DNA from: Vibrio rhodolitus
Lineage (GTDB): Bacteria; Pseudomonadota; Gammaproteobacteria; Enterobacterales; Vibrionaceae
DNA: 64,000 bases
NCBI RefSeq assembly: GCF_003350325.1
Contig: NZ_QLYZ01000009.1
Span: forward strand, 97,851-161,850
Reading direction: 5' to 3'
In this document: piece by piece, positions 35,135 through 44,204 of the stretch
Layout of the letters: every line of letters begins with the position of its first letter
How positions within the stretch are numbered: position 1 is the stretch's first letter
The notes under the pieces: generated by a model
The model's input: the letters and a program-made list of their open reading frames with translations, nothing else
Database searches by the model: none
What the model was told of the DNA's origin: nothing
Made by a program: the position numbers and the translations under genes

Positions 35135-36619
35135 TTATGCGGTTTCAACCTTGCCGGTTGGCTTCTCTTCATCAGCCAGTTCAGTTTCACCTTTACCTTT
35201 TGACGTTTTGATAACGTAACCCAGTACAGCGACTGCGAATACCACGCCAGCGATAGTCGAGATTTGCATTGGCAGGCCAAAGCCAAGCGAGCTGTTGTTA
35301 AGGATAAAGGTCACGCACACTGTTGTCATAAACACCGCTGGGATAGAGGTGATCCAGTGCAGTTTGTTGTGACGCAGTAGGTATGCTGAAGCTGTCCAAA
35401 GCATCATTACTGCTGTGGTTTGGTTAGCAAAACCGAAGTAGCGCCAGATAATACCGAAATCTACTTGAGTTAAGATGCCGCCGATAACGAACAGGGGAAC
35501 AGCCATTAGAAGGCGGTTACGCAGTGTTTTCTGCTCCATGTTGAAGTACTCAGCTAGGATCAGGCGGCTAGAGCGAAATGCAGTGTCACCTGAAGTGATA
35601 GGTAGAATCACCACACCTAGGAAAGCGATTACACCGCCAAACACACCCAGTAGACCAAATGATGATGCGTATACTACGTTACCTGGACCACCGTTGCTTA
35701 CCGCTTCTTGCAGCGCTTCTAGTGAGCCGAAGAAAGACAGAGCGATAGCACACCAGATAAGCGCGATAACACCTTCACCAATCATTGCCCCGTAGAAGAC
35801 AAAACGACCGTTTTTCTCGTTCTCCATACAACGCGCCATCAAAGGAGATTGCGTCGCGTGGAAGCCTGAGATAGCACCACAAGCAATCGTGATAAATAGC
35901 GCTGGCCATAATGGCATATCATTTGGGTTTAGATTGCTGAACATATCGGTGACTTGGAAATCACCCATTACAGTGTGCTCAGTTGAGAAAGCAACCGCAG
36001 TCATTAGACCGACCGACATAAAGATCAGCAGTGCACCAAATAGTGGGTAGAAACGGCCAATGATTTTATCAACCGGTACAATTGTCGCGATGATGTAGTA
36101 AGCGAAAATCACCACAACCATGGCTGTCATGCTAACAGTGAAGTCGGTTTGGTCATTAATAAGGTTAGTGATCATGCCAGCTGGTGCTGAAACGAATACC
36201 ACACCCACAAGAAGCAGTAGAACAATGGCAAAGATGTTCATAAAGTGTTTTGCGCCATTGCCTAGGTAACGACCTGTGATAGTTGGTACTGAAGCACCGC
36301 CATTGCGAACTGATAGCATGCCCGAGAAGTAGTCATGCACTGCGCCAGCAAAGATACAGCCAATCACAATCCACAACATCGCAGCAGGGCCGTATAGCGC
36401 ACCCATGATTGGACCGAAGATCGGACCCACACCAGCAATGTTTAGCAGTTGAACTAGGTAAACTTTTTTGGTCGACATTGGCACGTAGTCGACACCGTCC
36501 GTTTTGGTGTGTGCCGGTGTTTGACGTTTTTCGTTGATGCCAAACACTTTTTCAACAAAGGCGCCATAAATAAAGTAACCGCCGATTAGTGCAGCGACAC
36601 AAGTTAAAAACCACAACAT
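35135..36619 (-). CDS. cstA: CstA-family transporter (likely pyruvate or peptide uptake)
   Basis: Inner-membrane carrier of the CstA family, 494 residues with about 13 membrane helices. ATG 36619 has GGGGA eight bases upstream and leads into the first helix (MLWFLTCVAALIGGYFIYGA). The frame stays open to 36733 but that stretch covers the regulatory repeats, so the longer start is rejected. GVGPIFGPIMGALYGP and HDYFSGMLSVRNGG are CstA landmarks. It is the short form; E. coli CstA and BtsT are about 700 residues. The direct repeats upstream and btsSR nearby suggest control by pyruvate. Pyruvate as substrate is inference. Confidence 0.88.
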   Translation of the reverse strand: MLWFLTCVAALIGGYFIYGAFVEKVFGINEKRQTPAHTKTDGVDYVPMSTKKVYLVQLLNIAGVGPIFGPIMGALYGPAAMLWIVIGCIFAGAVHDYFSGMLSVRNGGASVPTITGRYLGNGAKHFMNIFAIVLLLLVGVVFVSAPAGMITNLINDQTDFTVSMTAMVVVIFAYYIIATIVPVDKIIGRFYPLFGALLIFMSVGLMTAVAFSTEHTVMGDFQVTDMFSNLNPNDMPLWPALFITIACGAISGFHATQSPLMARCMENEKNGRFVFYGAMIGEGVIALIWCAIALSFFGSLEALQEAVSNGGPGNVVYASSFGLLGVFGGVIAFLGVVILPITSGDTAFRSSRLILAEYFNMEQKTLRNRLLMAVPLFVIGGILTQVDFGIIWRYFGFANQTTAVMMLWTASAYLLRHNKLHWITSIPAVFMTTVCVTFILNNSSLGFGLPMQISTIAGVVFAVAVLGYVIKTSKGKGETELADEEKPTGKVETA

Positions 36620-36694
36620 AGCTATTGTCCCCTGAGCATAGAATTCACCATGCATACTAAAGAGTTGCCAGTCTAGATTCATCCGCATTTGCGG

Positions 36695-36782
36695 CGAGTG
36701 GTCGTATGCGAGTTTAAGTGGCGATTTCACCATTTAAGTGGTTTTGCATTAAGTTAAGTGGTCAAATTACAAAAGAAGTGGT
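36695..36782 (-). promoter_or_regulatory. Five 20-bp-spaced ACCACT direct repeats, candidate BtsR (LytTR) sites
   Basis: On the minus strand the 8-mers are, from promoter-distal to proximal: ACCACTTC (36775-36782), ACCACTTA (36755-36762), ACCACTTA (36735-36742), GCCACTTA (36715-36722) and ACCACTCG (36695-36702). All starts are exactly 20 bp apart. LytTR regulators bind such direct repeats about two helical turns apart. I recall the E. coli BtsR motif as ACC[G/A]CT[C/T]A in tandem with a slightly longer period (21 bp). The array ends about 75 bases upstream of the transporter start. Confidence 0.65.
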
Positions 36783-36849
36783 TAAACTAGAACAAACACG
36801 CAGGGTAAGTTGTTTAATGAACTTGCTAAGCAAATCACAAGGAAAAAGA

Positions 36850-37197
36850 ATGAAAAAGCTACTTAGCGTTATGTTGCTAGTCGGGCTGACAGGTTGTGCC
36901 AGCAGTGTGGAAGAAATGGCTAAAGCCGGTGATTGGTATCAAGTTGGCTACCAAGATGGCGTTACGGGTAATACCGCCCGTAGCATGCGTGAGTTAACCG
37001 AGATGAGTAACGTTAATATTGCGGATTATGACCAAGGTTATCTAACTGGGGTAAATGAATACTGTAACCCAGATGTTGCCTACCAGATTGGTTTATCAGG
37101 GCAATATTACGACGGTGTATGTGAAGGAACAGAAGATGCACAACGTTTTCGTATGGAGTGGCAGCGTGGTTGGGCTGATTCACGCAATACTTACTAA
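36850..37197 (+). CDS. DUF2799 lipoprotein
   Basis: 115 residues from ATG 36850, preceded by AAGGA. The open frame begins at 36718 but lacks support there. The signal peptide MKKLLSVMLLVGLTGC has lipobox LTGC (Cys16); the next residues are Ala-Ser-Ser. The mature domain has the DUF2799 pattern: DWYQVGYQDGVTG, then ADYDQGYLTGVNEYC, then AYQIGLSGQYYDGVC. The two Cys may form a disulfide. The function is unknown. Divergent from the CstA-family gene. Confidence 0.87.
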   Translation: MKKLLSVMLLVGLTGCASSVEEMAKAGDWYQVGYQDGVTGNTARSMRELTEMSNVNIADYDQGYLTGVNEYCNPDVAYQIGLSGQYYDGVCEGTEDAQRFRMEWQRGWADSRNTY

Positions 37198-37207
37198 GTG
37201 ATGCAAT

Positions 37208-37241
37208 CAAAGGCTTGGCTAGCGTACCAAGCCTTTGTTTA
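37208..37241. terminator. Terminator between DUF2799 gene and murQ
   Basis: CAAAGGCTTGG, eight-base loop, CCAAGCCTTTG (11 perfect bp), then TTTATTTT on the plus strand. It may also serve murQ. Confidence 0.85.
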
Positions 37242-37250
37242 TTTTATCGG

Positions 37251-38177
37251 TTATTTAGCTTGGTGATCTTCAACCGCACGGCGCAAAAAGCCCTCTTTGG
37301 CAGCCAGTTGCGCTTTTGCTGTAGGCAAATCCATATTGGTTAGGATCATTAGAATCGCCAACTTCACCTCGTACTCGGTTTGTACCAGCACCTCAGATGC
37401 TGTCTGTTTGTCACATTCTGTCGCTTGCATAACAATACGCACGGCGCGTGCGATAAGCTTTTTATTGGTCGCTTTGACATCGACCATCAAGTTTTGATAG
37501 CTCTTACCGATACGGATCATGCTGGCCGTTGTCAGCATATTCAGCACCAGTTTCTGGGCGGTGCCCGATTTTAAGCGTGTTGAGCCAGTTAAGGCTTCCG
37601 GTCCAACGACAGGGCTTATGGCAATCTGCGCTTCTTCGGCAATCGCTGAATCTGGGTTGCAAGAGAGCGCGACAGTGGTGGCGCCGATCTGATTAGCATA
37701 ACGCAGCGCACCAATCACATAGGGCGTTCTGCCACTAGCTGCGATGCCGACCACCACATCTTTGTGGTTAAATTGAATGCTTTGCAGATCTTGCTCGCCT
37801 AACTCAAAGCTGTCTTCTGCTCCTTCTTTGGCTTTTAGAATGGCTTCTGGTCCGCCAGCAATTAAACCAATCACCATTTTATCTGATACGCCAAAGGTTG
37901 GCGGGCACTCCGAAGCATCGAGTACACCTAAACGACCACTGGTGCCAGCGCCCAGATAGACCAAGCGCCCACCATTTTTAAATGCCTCGGTGATTTTATC
38001 TACCGCTTGAGCAATTTCCGGTAGCACCAATTCAACTGCCAGTGGCACTTGTTTATCTTGTTGGTTAATGCGTTTAACGATATCGAGAGATGAAAGCAGA
38101 TCAATATCCATTGTTTCTGGGTTTCTACCCTCAGAAACGAGATGAGCGAGTGCGGCGATTAAAGCATCGTTAGTCAT
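37251..38177 (-). CDS. murQ: N-acetylmuramic acid 6-phosphate etherase
   Basis: Splits MurNAc-6-P into GlcNAc-6-P and D-lactate in peptidoglycan recycling. 308 residues with a SIS fold. [22 protein letters not shown] (near 77-98) and [15 protein letters not shown] (near 150-164) are the sugar-phosphate binding motifs. It lies 21 bases downstream of anmK, whose product is its substrate, so they form an anmK-murQ operon. Confidence 0.96.
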   Translation of the reverse strand: MTNDALIAALAHLVSEGRNPETMDIDLLSSLDIVKRINQQDKQVPLAVELVLPEIAQAVDKITEAFKNGGRLVYLGAGTSGRLGVLDASECPPTFGVSDKMVIGLIAGGPEAILKAKEGAEDSFELGEQDLQSIQFNHKDVVVGIAASGRTPYVIGALRYANQIGATTVALSCNPDSAIAEEAQIAISPVVGPEALTGSTRLKSGTAQKLVLNMLTTASMIRIGKSYQNLMVDVKATNKKLIARAVRIVMQATECDKQTASEVLVQTEYEVKLAILMILTNMDLPTAKAQLAAKEGFLRRAVEDHQAK

Positions 38178-38198
38178 AAATTGCGTTATTCCTCAGTG

Positions 38199-39314
38199 TT
38201 ATTGCTCTGCAAAGTAAAGCACGCCAAGAGAGGCGAGTTGGCTTGCGCCGGTTACCTCAGGTAAGTTGCTTGGTAAATTGTGTAAGCGGCGCTGGGCAAG
38301 CCAAGCGAACGCCATCGCTTCCATATTGTCACTATCGACGCCTTTGTTATCGGTTGGCATAACTGACCATTGTGGAAGTAGCTCGGCAAGGCGTGACATC
38401 AATAAAGGGTTATGCACACCGCCACCACACACCAGCAGTTCTGGCTGAGAGCCGATCTGATATTGGCTGACCTCATTGGCGATAGTGATGGCGCTGTATT
38501 CACACAGGGTTCGCTGGACATCTTCCGCGCTTAAAGTAAAGCGTGTTAAGTGCTGCTCTAACCAAGGCAGGTTAAACAACTCTCGTCCGGTGCTTTTTGG
38601 TGCGGAGCGCTCAAGGTAAGGCTCGCTCATCAGCACGCTGAGTAGCTCATGGCTAACTTCCCCTTGCAAGGCAAATTGGGCATCTTTATCGAACTTGTGC
38701 TGTTGATGCTTAACGCACCACGCGTCCATCAGCATGTTGCCAGGTCCAGTGTCGTAACCAATCACGGGGTGATCAGGGCGCAGCACCGAGATGTTGGCTA
38801 TTCCACCAATATTAAGCACCACCACGCTCGACTCTCTGGCAGCAAAAATAGATTGATGGAAAGCGGGCACCAATGGAGCACCTTGACCGCCAAGTGCCAT
38901 ATCTTTGCGACGAAAATCGGCAACCGTATCGATACCGGTTTTAGTGGCGATGATATTGGCGTCACCAAGTTGGATGGTAAATGGCGCTTCCCCATCAGGG
39001 CGATGGAATACGGTTTGCCCATGGTTACCGATCGCGCTGATTGTACTAGCTGGGCAATTGGCATGGGCAAGCAGAGCGTTTACGGCATCTGCAAATAAGT
39101 GACCTAGTAGATGATCCAATTCGCCCACTTCGGCAAGGTTGGTTGGCTGACCTAAACAAATCGCCAATAAGCGCTGTTTAAGTGGTTCAGGAAATGGGAA
39201 ATCAAGCGAGGCGAGTAGGGTAATATCGTTGCCTGCTATTTCAACCAATACAGTATCGACGCCATCCATGCTGGTGCCAGACATCACTCCAATAAAGCGC
39301 TGTTTTGTACTCAT
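38199..39314 (-). CDS. anmK: 1,6-anhydro-N-acetylmuramic acid kinase
   Basis: Opens and phosphorylates anhydro-MurNAc to MurNAc-6-P, feeding MurQ. 371 residues from ATG 39314; an in-frame TTG two codons earlier is less likely. GVMSGTSMDGVDTVL (near 9-23) is the ATP-binding signature. Family motifs NHGQTVFH, GGIANIS, GYDTGPGN and VCGGGVHN are all present. Divergent from nagZ, which produces its substrate. Confidence 0.96.
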   Translation of the reverse strand: MSTKQRFIGVMSGTSMDGVDTVLVEIAGNDITLLASLDFPFPEPLKQRLLAICLGQPTNLAEVGELDHLLGHLFADAVNALLAHANCPASTISAIGNHGQTVFHRPDGEAPFTIQLGDANIIATKTGIDTVADFRRKDMALGGQGAPLVPAFHQSIFAARESSVVVLNIGGIANISVLRPDHPVIGYDTGPGNMLMDAWCVKHQQHKFDKDAQFALQGEVSHELLSVLMSEPYLERSAPKSTGRELFNLPWLEQHLTRFTLSAEDVQRTLCEYSAITIANEVSQYQIGSQPELLVCGGGVHNPLLMSRLAELLPQWSVMPTDNKGVDSDNMEAMAFAWLAQRRLHNLPSNLPEVTGASQLASLGVLYFAEQ

Positions 39315-39414
39315 ATCCAATTTTTACCATTAGGCTCACTTATCCGTTGTAAACCTAGAATAATCAGAATAACCTCAAAGCCAAAGCGAAATTAGTGCGT
39401 AATTAGGAGAAATT

Positions 39415-40401
39415 ATGGGTCCGTTGTGGGTCGACGTTGCTGGGTATGAGCTAACCGCAGAAGATAGAGAAATTTTACAGCATCCAACCGTAGGTGGTTT
39501 GATCTTATTTTCTCGCAACTATCATGACAGCAAACAGCTAATCGCGCTGACCAATGAAATTCGCAAAGCAGCAAAACGACCTATTTTGATTGGTGTTGAT
39601 CAAGAAGGCGGGCGCGTGCAACGTTTTCGTGACGGCTTTTCGCGCATTCCCGCAGCTAAGCTATATGCAGAGCAAAACGAAAGTGAGCGCATGGCAGAAT
39701 TAGGCGGTTGGCTAATGGCAGCAGAATTGATCGCGCACGATATTGATTTAAGCTTTGCACCGGTTTTGGATAAAGGCTTTGAGTGTAAAGCGATTGGCGA
39801 TCGCGCCTTTGGCGAGGATATCGATACGGTAATGCGTCACAGCAGCGCTTATATGCGAGGCATGAAATCTGTTGGCATGGCGACGACAGGTAAACACTTC
39901 CCGGGTCACGGTGGGGTAATTGCTGACTCGCATTTAGAGACGCCTTACGATGAGCGTCAGAGCATTCTTGAGCAGGATATGGCGATTTTTAAAGCGCAGA
40001 TTGATGCCGGTACGCTTGATGCGATGATGCCTGCTCATGTGATTTATTCGCAATATGATGATCAGCCCGCCAGTGGCTCTCAGTTCTGGCTCAAGAAAGT
40101 ACTGCGTGAGCAATTGGGCTTTAAAGGTATTATCTTCTCTGATGATTTGAATATGGAAGGGGCGGCGATCATGGGCGGTCCAGCGGCACGTTCACAGCAA
40201 GCGCTGGTGGCAGGTTGTGATATGTTGCTGCTGTGCAACAACCGTGCTGGGCAGGTGGAAGTGCTGGATAACTTACCGATCCTTGAGTGCCCGCAAGCGA
40301 CGCATTTGCTTAAGCAGCAATCTTTTACCTTAAGCGAATTGCAGCGCAGCGAGAAATGGCGTGAAGCGTCAGAGGCGATGAAATGTATTCTCGACTGCTA
40401 A
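39415..40401 (+). CDS. nagZ: Beta-N-acetylhexosaminidase NagZ
   Basis: Cytoplasmic GH3 enzyme that removes GlcNAc from anhydro-muropeptides. It feeds recycling and, in species with inducible AmpC, affects beta-lactam response. 328 residues. [12 protein letters not shown] (near 62-73), the catalytic loop [14 protein letters not shown] (near 160-173, with the Asp-x-His dyad) and the nucleophile Asp in [10 protein letters not shown] (near 240-250) are intact. Start ATG 39415 with TTAGGAGAAATT upstream. Confidence 0.97.
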   Translation: MGPLWVDVAGYELTAEDREILQHPTVGGLILFSRNYHDSKQLIALTNEIRKAAKRPILIGVDQEGGRVQRFRDGFSRIPAAKLYAEQNESERMAELGGWLMAAELIAHDIDLSFAPVLDKGFECKAIGDRAFGEDIDTVMRHSSAYMRGMKSVGMATTGKHFPGHGGVIADSHLETPYDERQSILEQDMAIFKAQIDAGTLDAMMPAHVIYSQYDDQPASGSQFWLKKVLREQLGFKGIIFSDDLNMEGAAIMGGPAARSQQALVAGCDMLLLCNNRAGQVEVLDNLPILECPQATHLLKQQSFTLSELQRSEKWREASEAMKCILDC

Positions 40402-40416
40402 TAGCGCAGATGAAGT

Positions 40417-40440
40417 AAGAGCCACTTTAGTGGCTCTTTT
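40417..40440 (+). terminator. Terminator after nagZ
   Basis: AAGAGCCACT, TT, AGTGGCTCTT followed by T residues; 10-bp stem. It lies between convergent nagZ and btsR. Confidence 0.9.
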
Positions 40441-40461
40441 GCTATCGACTCTGCGTATCAA

Positions 40462-41181
40462 TCAATGAAACCCGAGTAGCTCTTTGAGGGTTTTCAGATA
40501 GCGGCGGCTGACAGGAATAGGGTGACCGCTTGCTGAGACAATTTCCGCTAAACCGTTTTCCAGCAGTTTGATCTCTTTGATGGCTTTAATATTGATTAAG
40601 TACTGGCGATGACAGCGTACCAGCGGCGTTTTTTCTTCCAGTATTTTTAGCGTCAGTTGGCAGGTCGCCACTTGTTCAGCAGTTTGCACATGCACGCCAC
40701 TGATATCACTATAGGCAAACTCAATATCTTTGGTCGGGATAATCACGATGCGGTTTAAACCGATACACGGCACCTGGTCTAAGCTTGGTGGTGCGATCGG
40801 TTGGTATTGTTGCAGGTTTTTCTGCTCGGATTTAAGCAAGCGATTAATGGTGACATTGAGCCGCTTGGTATCGACTGGTTTGAGCAGATAATCAAAGGCG
40901 TTTTCTTCAAACGCTTGCACGGCAAACTGGTCGTAGGCAGTGACAAACACCACGCGGGTTTGAATATCTGGGTCTAACATCGCCAAAAGCTCAATTCCGG
41001 TGATTTGCGGCATGTTGATATCGAGAAACACCACGTCGGGTTTAAGTTGGTTGATCTTCTTTAAACCCTCAATAGCATTGCTGGCTTGATCGAGAACGGT
41101 AATGTGTCCGGTTTCTTCAAGTAGCTCACTCAGTTCCTCGCGAGCAAACAGTTCATCATCTATCACTAAAGCGGAAAGCAT
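40462..41181 (-). CDS. btsR: LytTR response regulator BtsR
   Basis: 239 residues: receiver domain (1-120) with the phosphorylated Asp54 (FLDINMPQITG) and acidic pocket (VIDDE), and a C-terminal LytTR DNA-binding domain (about 140-238) that ends RYLKTLKELLG. Close to E. coli BtsR (YehT), the partner of the pyruvate sensor BtsS. It starts nine bases after the btsS stop, so the pair is an operon. Likely target sites are the direct repeats upstream of the CstA-family gene at 36695-36782. Confidence 0.93.
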   Translation of the reverse strand: MLSALVIDDELFAREELSELLEETGHITVLDQASNAIEGLKKINQLKPDVVFLDINMPQITGIELLAMLDPDIQTRVVFVTAYDQFAVQAFEENAFDYLLKPVDTKRLNVTINRLLKSEQKNLQQYQPIAPPSLDQVPCIGLNRIVIIPTKDIEFAYSDISGVHVQTAEQVATCQLTLKILEEKTPLVRCHRQYLINIKAIKEIKLLENGLAEIVSASGHPIPVSRRYLKTLKELLGFH

Positions 41182-41190
41182 GATTTATCC

Positions 41191-42864
41191 TTAACGATCT
41201 TGATGGGGAATGATAAAGCTCATTCTCGTATATTGATTTGGTTCAACTTCGATAGTCAGTTGACCGATGTTGCCAAATTTATTAGTGAGACGTTTGGCGA
41301 CGATTTGCATGCCAAGTCCTTCATGATCTTGTTTTGGCGCTTGGTAACTGCCAGCATTATCTTCAACGGTGATTTTACAGCCTTGCTCAACGTCTTGGCT
41401 GTAAATACGGATCACGCCACCTTCAAGCAGTTGTGAAGTGCCGTGTTTAATCGCATTCTCCACCAAGGGTTGCAGCGTGAACGTTGGCAATCTGCGCGCC
41501 ATCCAGGCTTGGTCAATATCCATCTCGACTTCGAGTCGATCAGTAAAGCGCGCTTTTTCTATGGTGAGGTAAGCATTAACGTGCTCAAGCTCATCTTGCA
41601 GCGAGACCTCTTCGATATCTTGCTTAAGGTTACTGCGGAAGAACTGCGATAAATGCTGGATGAGTTCACGTGCTTTACTCGGATCGCGTCTCACCACAGC
41701 ACTGATGGTATTGAGGGCATTAAATAAGAAATGCGGGTTTACTTGCGCATGAAGCAATTTGATTTCCACTTGCGCCAGCAGTGACTGTTTCTGTTGTAAC
41801 TCACCATACAAAATCTGACTTGAAAGCAACTGAGCAATACCCTCAGCCATCGACATATTGATGGTGGAAAACAGCTTACGCTTTGGCTCGTATAATTTAA
41901 TCGTACCAATCACTTTATCACCCGCCCGCAGTGGAATGATCAGTGCAGAACCTAACTTACAATGATGCGATATCGAGCATTGATAAGGCTTGTCTTTGCC
42001 ATCAAGATAGATGATGTCGTCTTGGTTAATCGCATCTAAGGTGCTTTGCGAAGAAATAGGAGTTTCAGGTTTATGGTGATCATCACCAATGCCGACAAAG
42101 GCTAATATTTTTTCATTGTCAGTGATCGAGACCGCGCCAACGTTGGTCTCTTCATACACAATTCGCGCAATACGTTCGGCTGTATGGGTGTTAAAACCAG
42201 CGGCGAGAATGCCGACCGACCGCTCGGCAATATTCAGCGCCCGGCGAGAAAACGTCGCCGAGTACTCTTCGAAAATGGTTTTACGATCTTGCAGAATACT
42301 CATAAACAGTGCCGCGCCGATTGAGTTAGCAATGATCATCGGCGCGGCGATAGCAGATACCAAGCTATAAGCCTGATCAAATGGCTTGGCAACCAGCAGA
42401 ATAATCGCCATTTGGACGATTTCAGCAAATAGAGTGATGGCAAATACGATGCTTGGGCTAAATAGTAAGGCGCCTTTGCCACGTCGAACCAGATAGGTGT
42501 GTAGCAATCCGCCAATCAATCCTTCGGCAGTGGTAGAAATGGCACAAGCAAGGTCGGTAAAGCCGCCTAAACTGTAGCGATGTAAGCCACCCGTCAAGCC
42601 GACAAAAAATCCAACCACAGGTCCACCAAATAGTCCTCCCATCACGGCACCGATGGCGCGCGTATTGGCAATTGCATCATTGATTTGTAGACCAAAATAG
42701 GTACCTAAAATGCAGAAAAGCGAGAACAGGACATAAATCGCGACTTTATGACTAAGGCGGTGCGAAATGTTAAGTAGCGGGAGAAATATAGGCGTCTTGC
42801 TCAACATGTAGGCGAGCACTAAATAGACGCACATTTGCTGCAGTAGCGAGAGGATCAAATCCAT
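41191..42864 (-). CDS. btsS: LytS-type sensor histidine kinase BtsS
   Basis: 557 residues from ATG 42864. A TTG three codons upstream lacks a spaced SD. Domains: 5TM-LytS membrane sensor (about 1-200, with NTRAIGAVMGGLFGGPVVG and GLTGGLHRYSLGG), GAF (about 215-340), His kinase with phosphoacceptor region HAQVNPHFLFNALNTISAV (near 370), and ATPase (LQPLVENAIKHGTSQL). The sequence is very close to E. coli BtsS (YehU), which binds extracellular pyruvate with high affinity. Confidence 0.93.
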   Translation of the reverse strand: MDLILSLLQQMCVYLVLAYMLSKTPIFLPLLNISHRLSHKVAIYVLFSLFCILGTYFGLQINDAIANTRAIGAVMGGLFGGPVVGFFVGLTGGLHRYSLGGFTDLACAISTTAEGLIGGLLHTYLVRRGKGALLFSPSIVFAITLFAEIVQMAIILLVAKPFDQAYSLVSAIAAPMIIANSIGAALFMSILQDRKTIFEEYSATFSRRALNIAERSVGILAAGFNTHTAERIARIVYEETNVGAVSITDNEKILAFVGIGDDHHKPETPISSQSTLDAINQDDIIYLDGKDKPYQCSISHHCKLGSALIIPLRAGDKVIGTIKLYEPKRKLFSTINMSMAEGIAQLLSSQILYGELQQKQSLLAQVEIKLLHAQVNPHFLFNALNTISAVVRRDPSKARELIQHLSQFFRSNLKQDIEEVSLQDELEHVNAYLTIEKARFTDRLEVEMDIDQAWMARRLPTFTLQPLVENAIKHGTSQLLEGGVIRIYSQDVEQGCKITVEDNAGSYQAPKQDHEGLGMQIVAKRLTNKFGNIGQLTIEVEPNQYTRMSFIIPHQDR

Positions 42865-42972
42865 GTTGCTCAACCTATTTCCTTGCTTGGTTTATGCCTA
42901 TTCTAAAGACTTTGCTAGTGAGAAAACATGCTTTCGGTATAGATTTGTATTTAAGCGTGATAAAAATAGCGC

Positions 42973-43097
42973 TGTAAATTAAAATTTACGCTGATGTTTA
43001 TTTTAATTTACGGTTGAATTATTAATCATGCCTGTTATCTTAATGGCTAAGCAGTGCCTTAATGAAATGGAATTTAAGGTGTAACAAAAAGTTTACA
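42973..43097 (+). promoter_or_regulatory. Three TyrR boxes upstream of aroF
   Basis: Consensus TGTAAA-N6-TTTACA. Box 1, 42973-42990: TGTAAA TTAAAA TTTACG. Box 2, 42995-43012: TGTTTA TTTTAA TTTACG, exactly 22 bp from box 1. Box 3, 43080-43097: TGTAAC AAAAAG TTTACA, ending 11 bases before the start codon. This fits tyrosine-dependent TyrR repression, as for E. coli aroF-tyrA. Confidence 0.85.
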
Positions 43098-43108
43098 GAG
43101 TGTCGATT

Positions 43109-44182
43109 ATGCAGAAAAGTGAATTGAGTAATATCAACATCATTGATGAACAAGTACTGATTACGCCAGATGAGTTGAAGGCAAAGTTACCATTGAGTGA
43201 CAGTGCACGTCGATTTATTCAGCAATCTCGTCAAGAAATTGCCGATATTATTCACAAAAGAGATCATCGCCTACTGGTAGTGTGTGGTCCTTGTTCTATT
43301 CATGATGTGGAAGCGGCTAAGGATTATGCGCGTCGACTTAAACAACTCTCTGAACAACTGAGCGATCAGCTCTACATCGTGATGCGAGTTTACTTTGAAA
43401 AGCCACGTACCACAGTCGGTTGGAAAGGCTTAATTAACGACCCTCATCTTGATGGTAGCTTTGATATCGAACATGGTCTGCATGTGGGGCGTCAATTGCT
43501 GGTGGAATTAGCCGAGATGGAAATTCCGTTGGCAACCGAAGCGCTGGACCCAATTAGCCCGCAATACTTAGCGGATACGTTTAGCTGGGCGGCGATTGGT
43601 GCTCGAACAACAGAATCACAAACTCACCGTGAAATGGCCAGTGGCTTGTCGATGCCGATTGGTTTTAAAAATGGCACTGATGGCAACCTCGCGACCGCAG
43701 TTAATGCGATGCAAGCGGCTTCTTCTAGCCACCGCTTTATGGGTATTAGCCGTGAGGGCGAAGTGGCACTGCTGACAACGCAAGGTAACCCTAACGGTCA
43801 CGTGATTTTACGTGGTGGTAAGCAGACGAACTATGACTCAGTGTCAGTGGCTGAGTGTGAAGAAGAGATGGCAAAAATGGGCTTAGATGCTTCATTGATG
43901 GTGGATTGTAGCCATGCTAACTCACGTAAAGATTACCGCCGTCAGCCGCTGGTTGCTGAAGATGTGATTCACCAGATCCGTGAAGGCAATAAATCGATTA
44001 TTGGTTTAATGATTGAAAGCCATATTAATGAAGGCAACCAATCGTCAGATTTAGCGCTAAGTGAGATGCAATACGGTGTTTCTATCACAGATGCCTGTAT
44101 TAATTGGCAAACAACTGAGACACTATTGCGTCATGCGCACGAAGCTTTAGTGCCATTCTTACAAGATCGTTTACAAGCTTAA
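43109..44182 (+). CDS. aroF: DAHP synthase, tyrosine-sensitive type
   Basis: 3-deoxy-D-arabino-heptulosonate 7-phosphate synthase, first step of the shikimate pathway. 357 residues from ATG 43109 (MQKSELSNINIIDEQVL, as in E. coli AroF); a GTG at 43100 is also in frame. LLVVCGPCSIHD (near 57-68), YFEKPRTTVGWKGLINDP and the metal ligands in VDCSHANS (near 264) are intact. Assignment to AroF rather than AroG or AroH rests on the N-terminus, the operon with tyrA and the TyrR boxes. Confidence 0.93.
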   Translation: MQKSELSNINIIDEQVLITPDELKAKLPLSDSARRFIQQSRQEIADIIHKRDHRLLVVCGPCSIHDVEAAKDYARRLKQLSEQLSDQLYIVMRVYFEKPRTTVGWKGLINDPHLDGSFDIEHGLHVGRQLLVELAEMEIPLATEALDPISPQYLADTFSWAAIGARTTESQTHREMASGLSMPIGFKNGTDGNLATAVNAMQAASSSHRFMGISREGEVALLTTQGNPNGHVILRGGKQTNYDSVSVAECEEEMAKMGLDASLMVDCSHANSRKDYRRQPLVAEDVIHQIREGNKSIIGLMIESHINEGNQSSDLALSEMQYGVSITDACINWQTTETLLRHAHEALVPFLQDRLQA

Positions 44183-44204
44183 GTAGTAAGGTATAGGGAT
44201 ATTC

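Noticed and set aside
36620..36733. N-terminal extension of the CstA-family protein
   Set aside because: It has no SD, lies over the regulatory direct repeats, and the family begins at the first membrane helix at ATG 36619.
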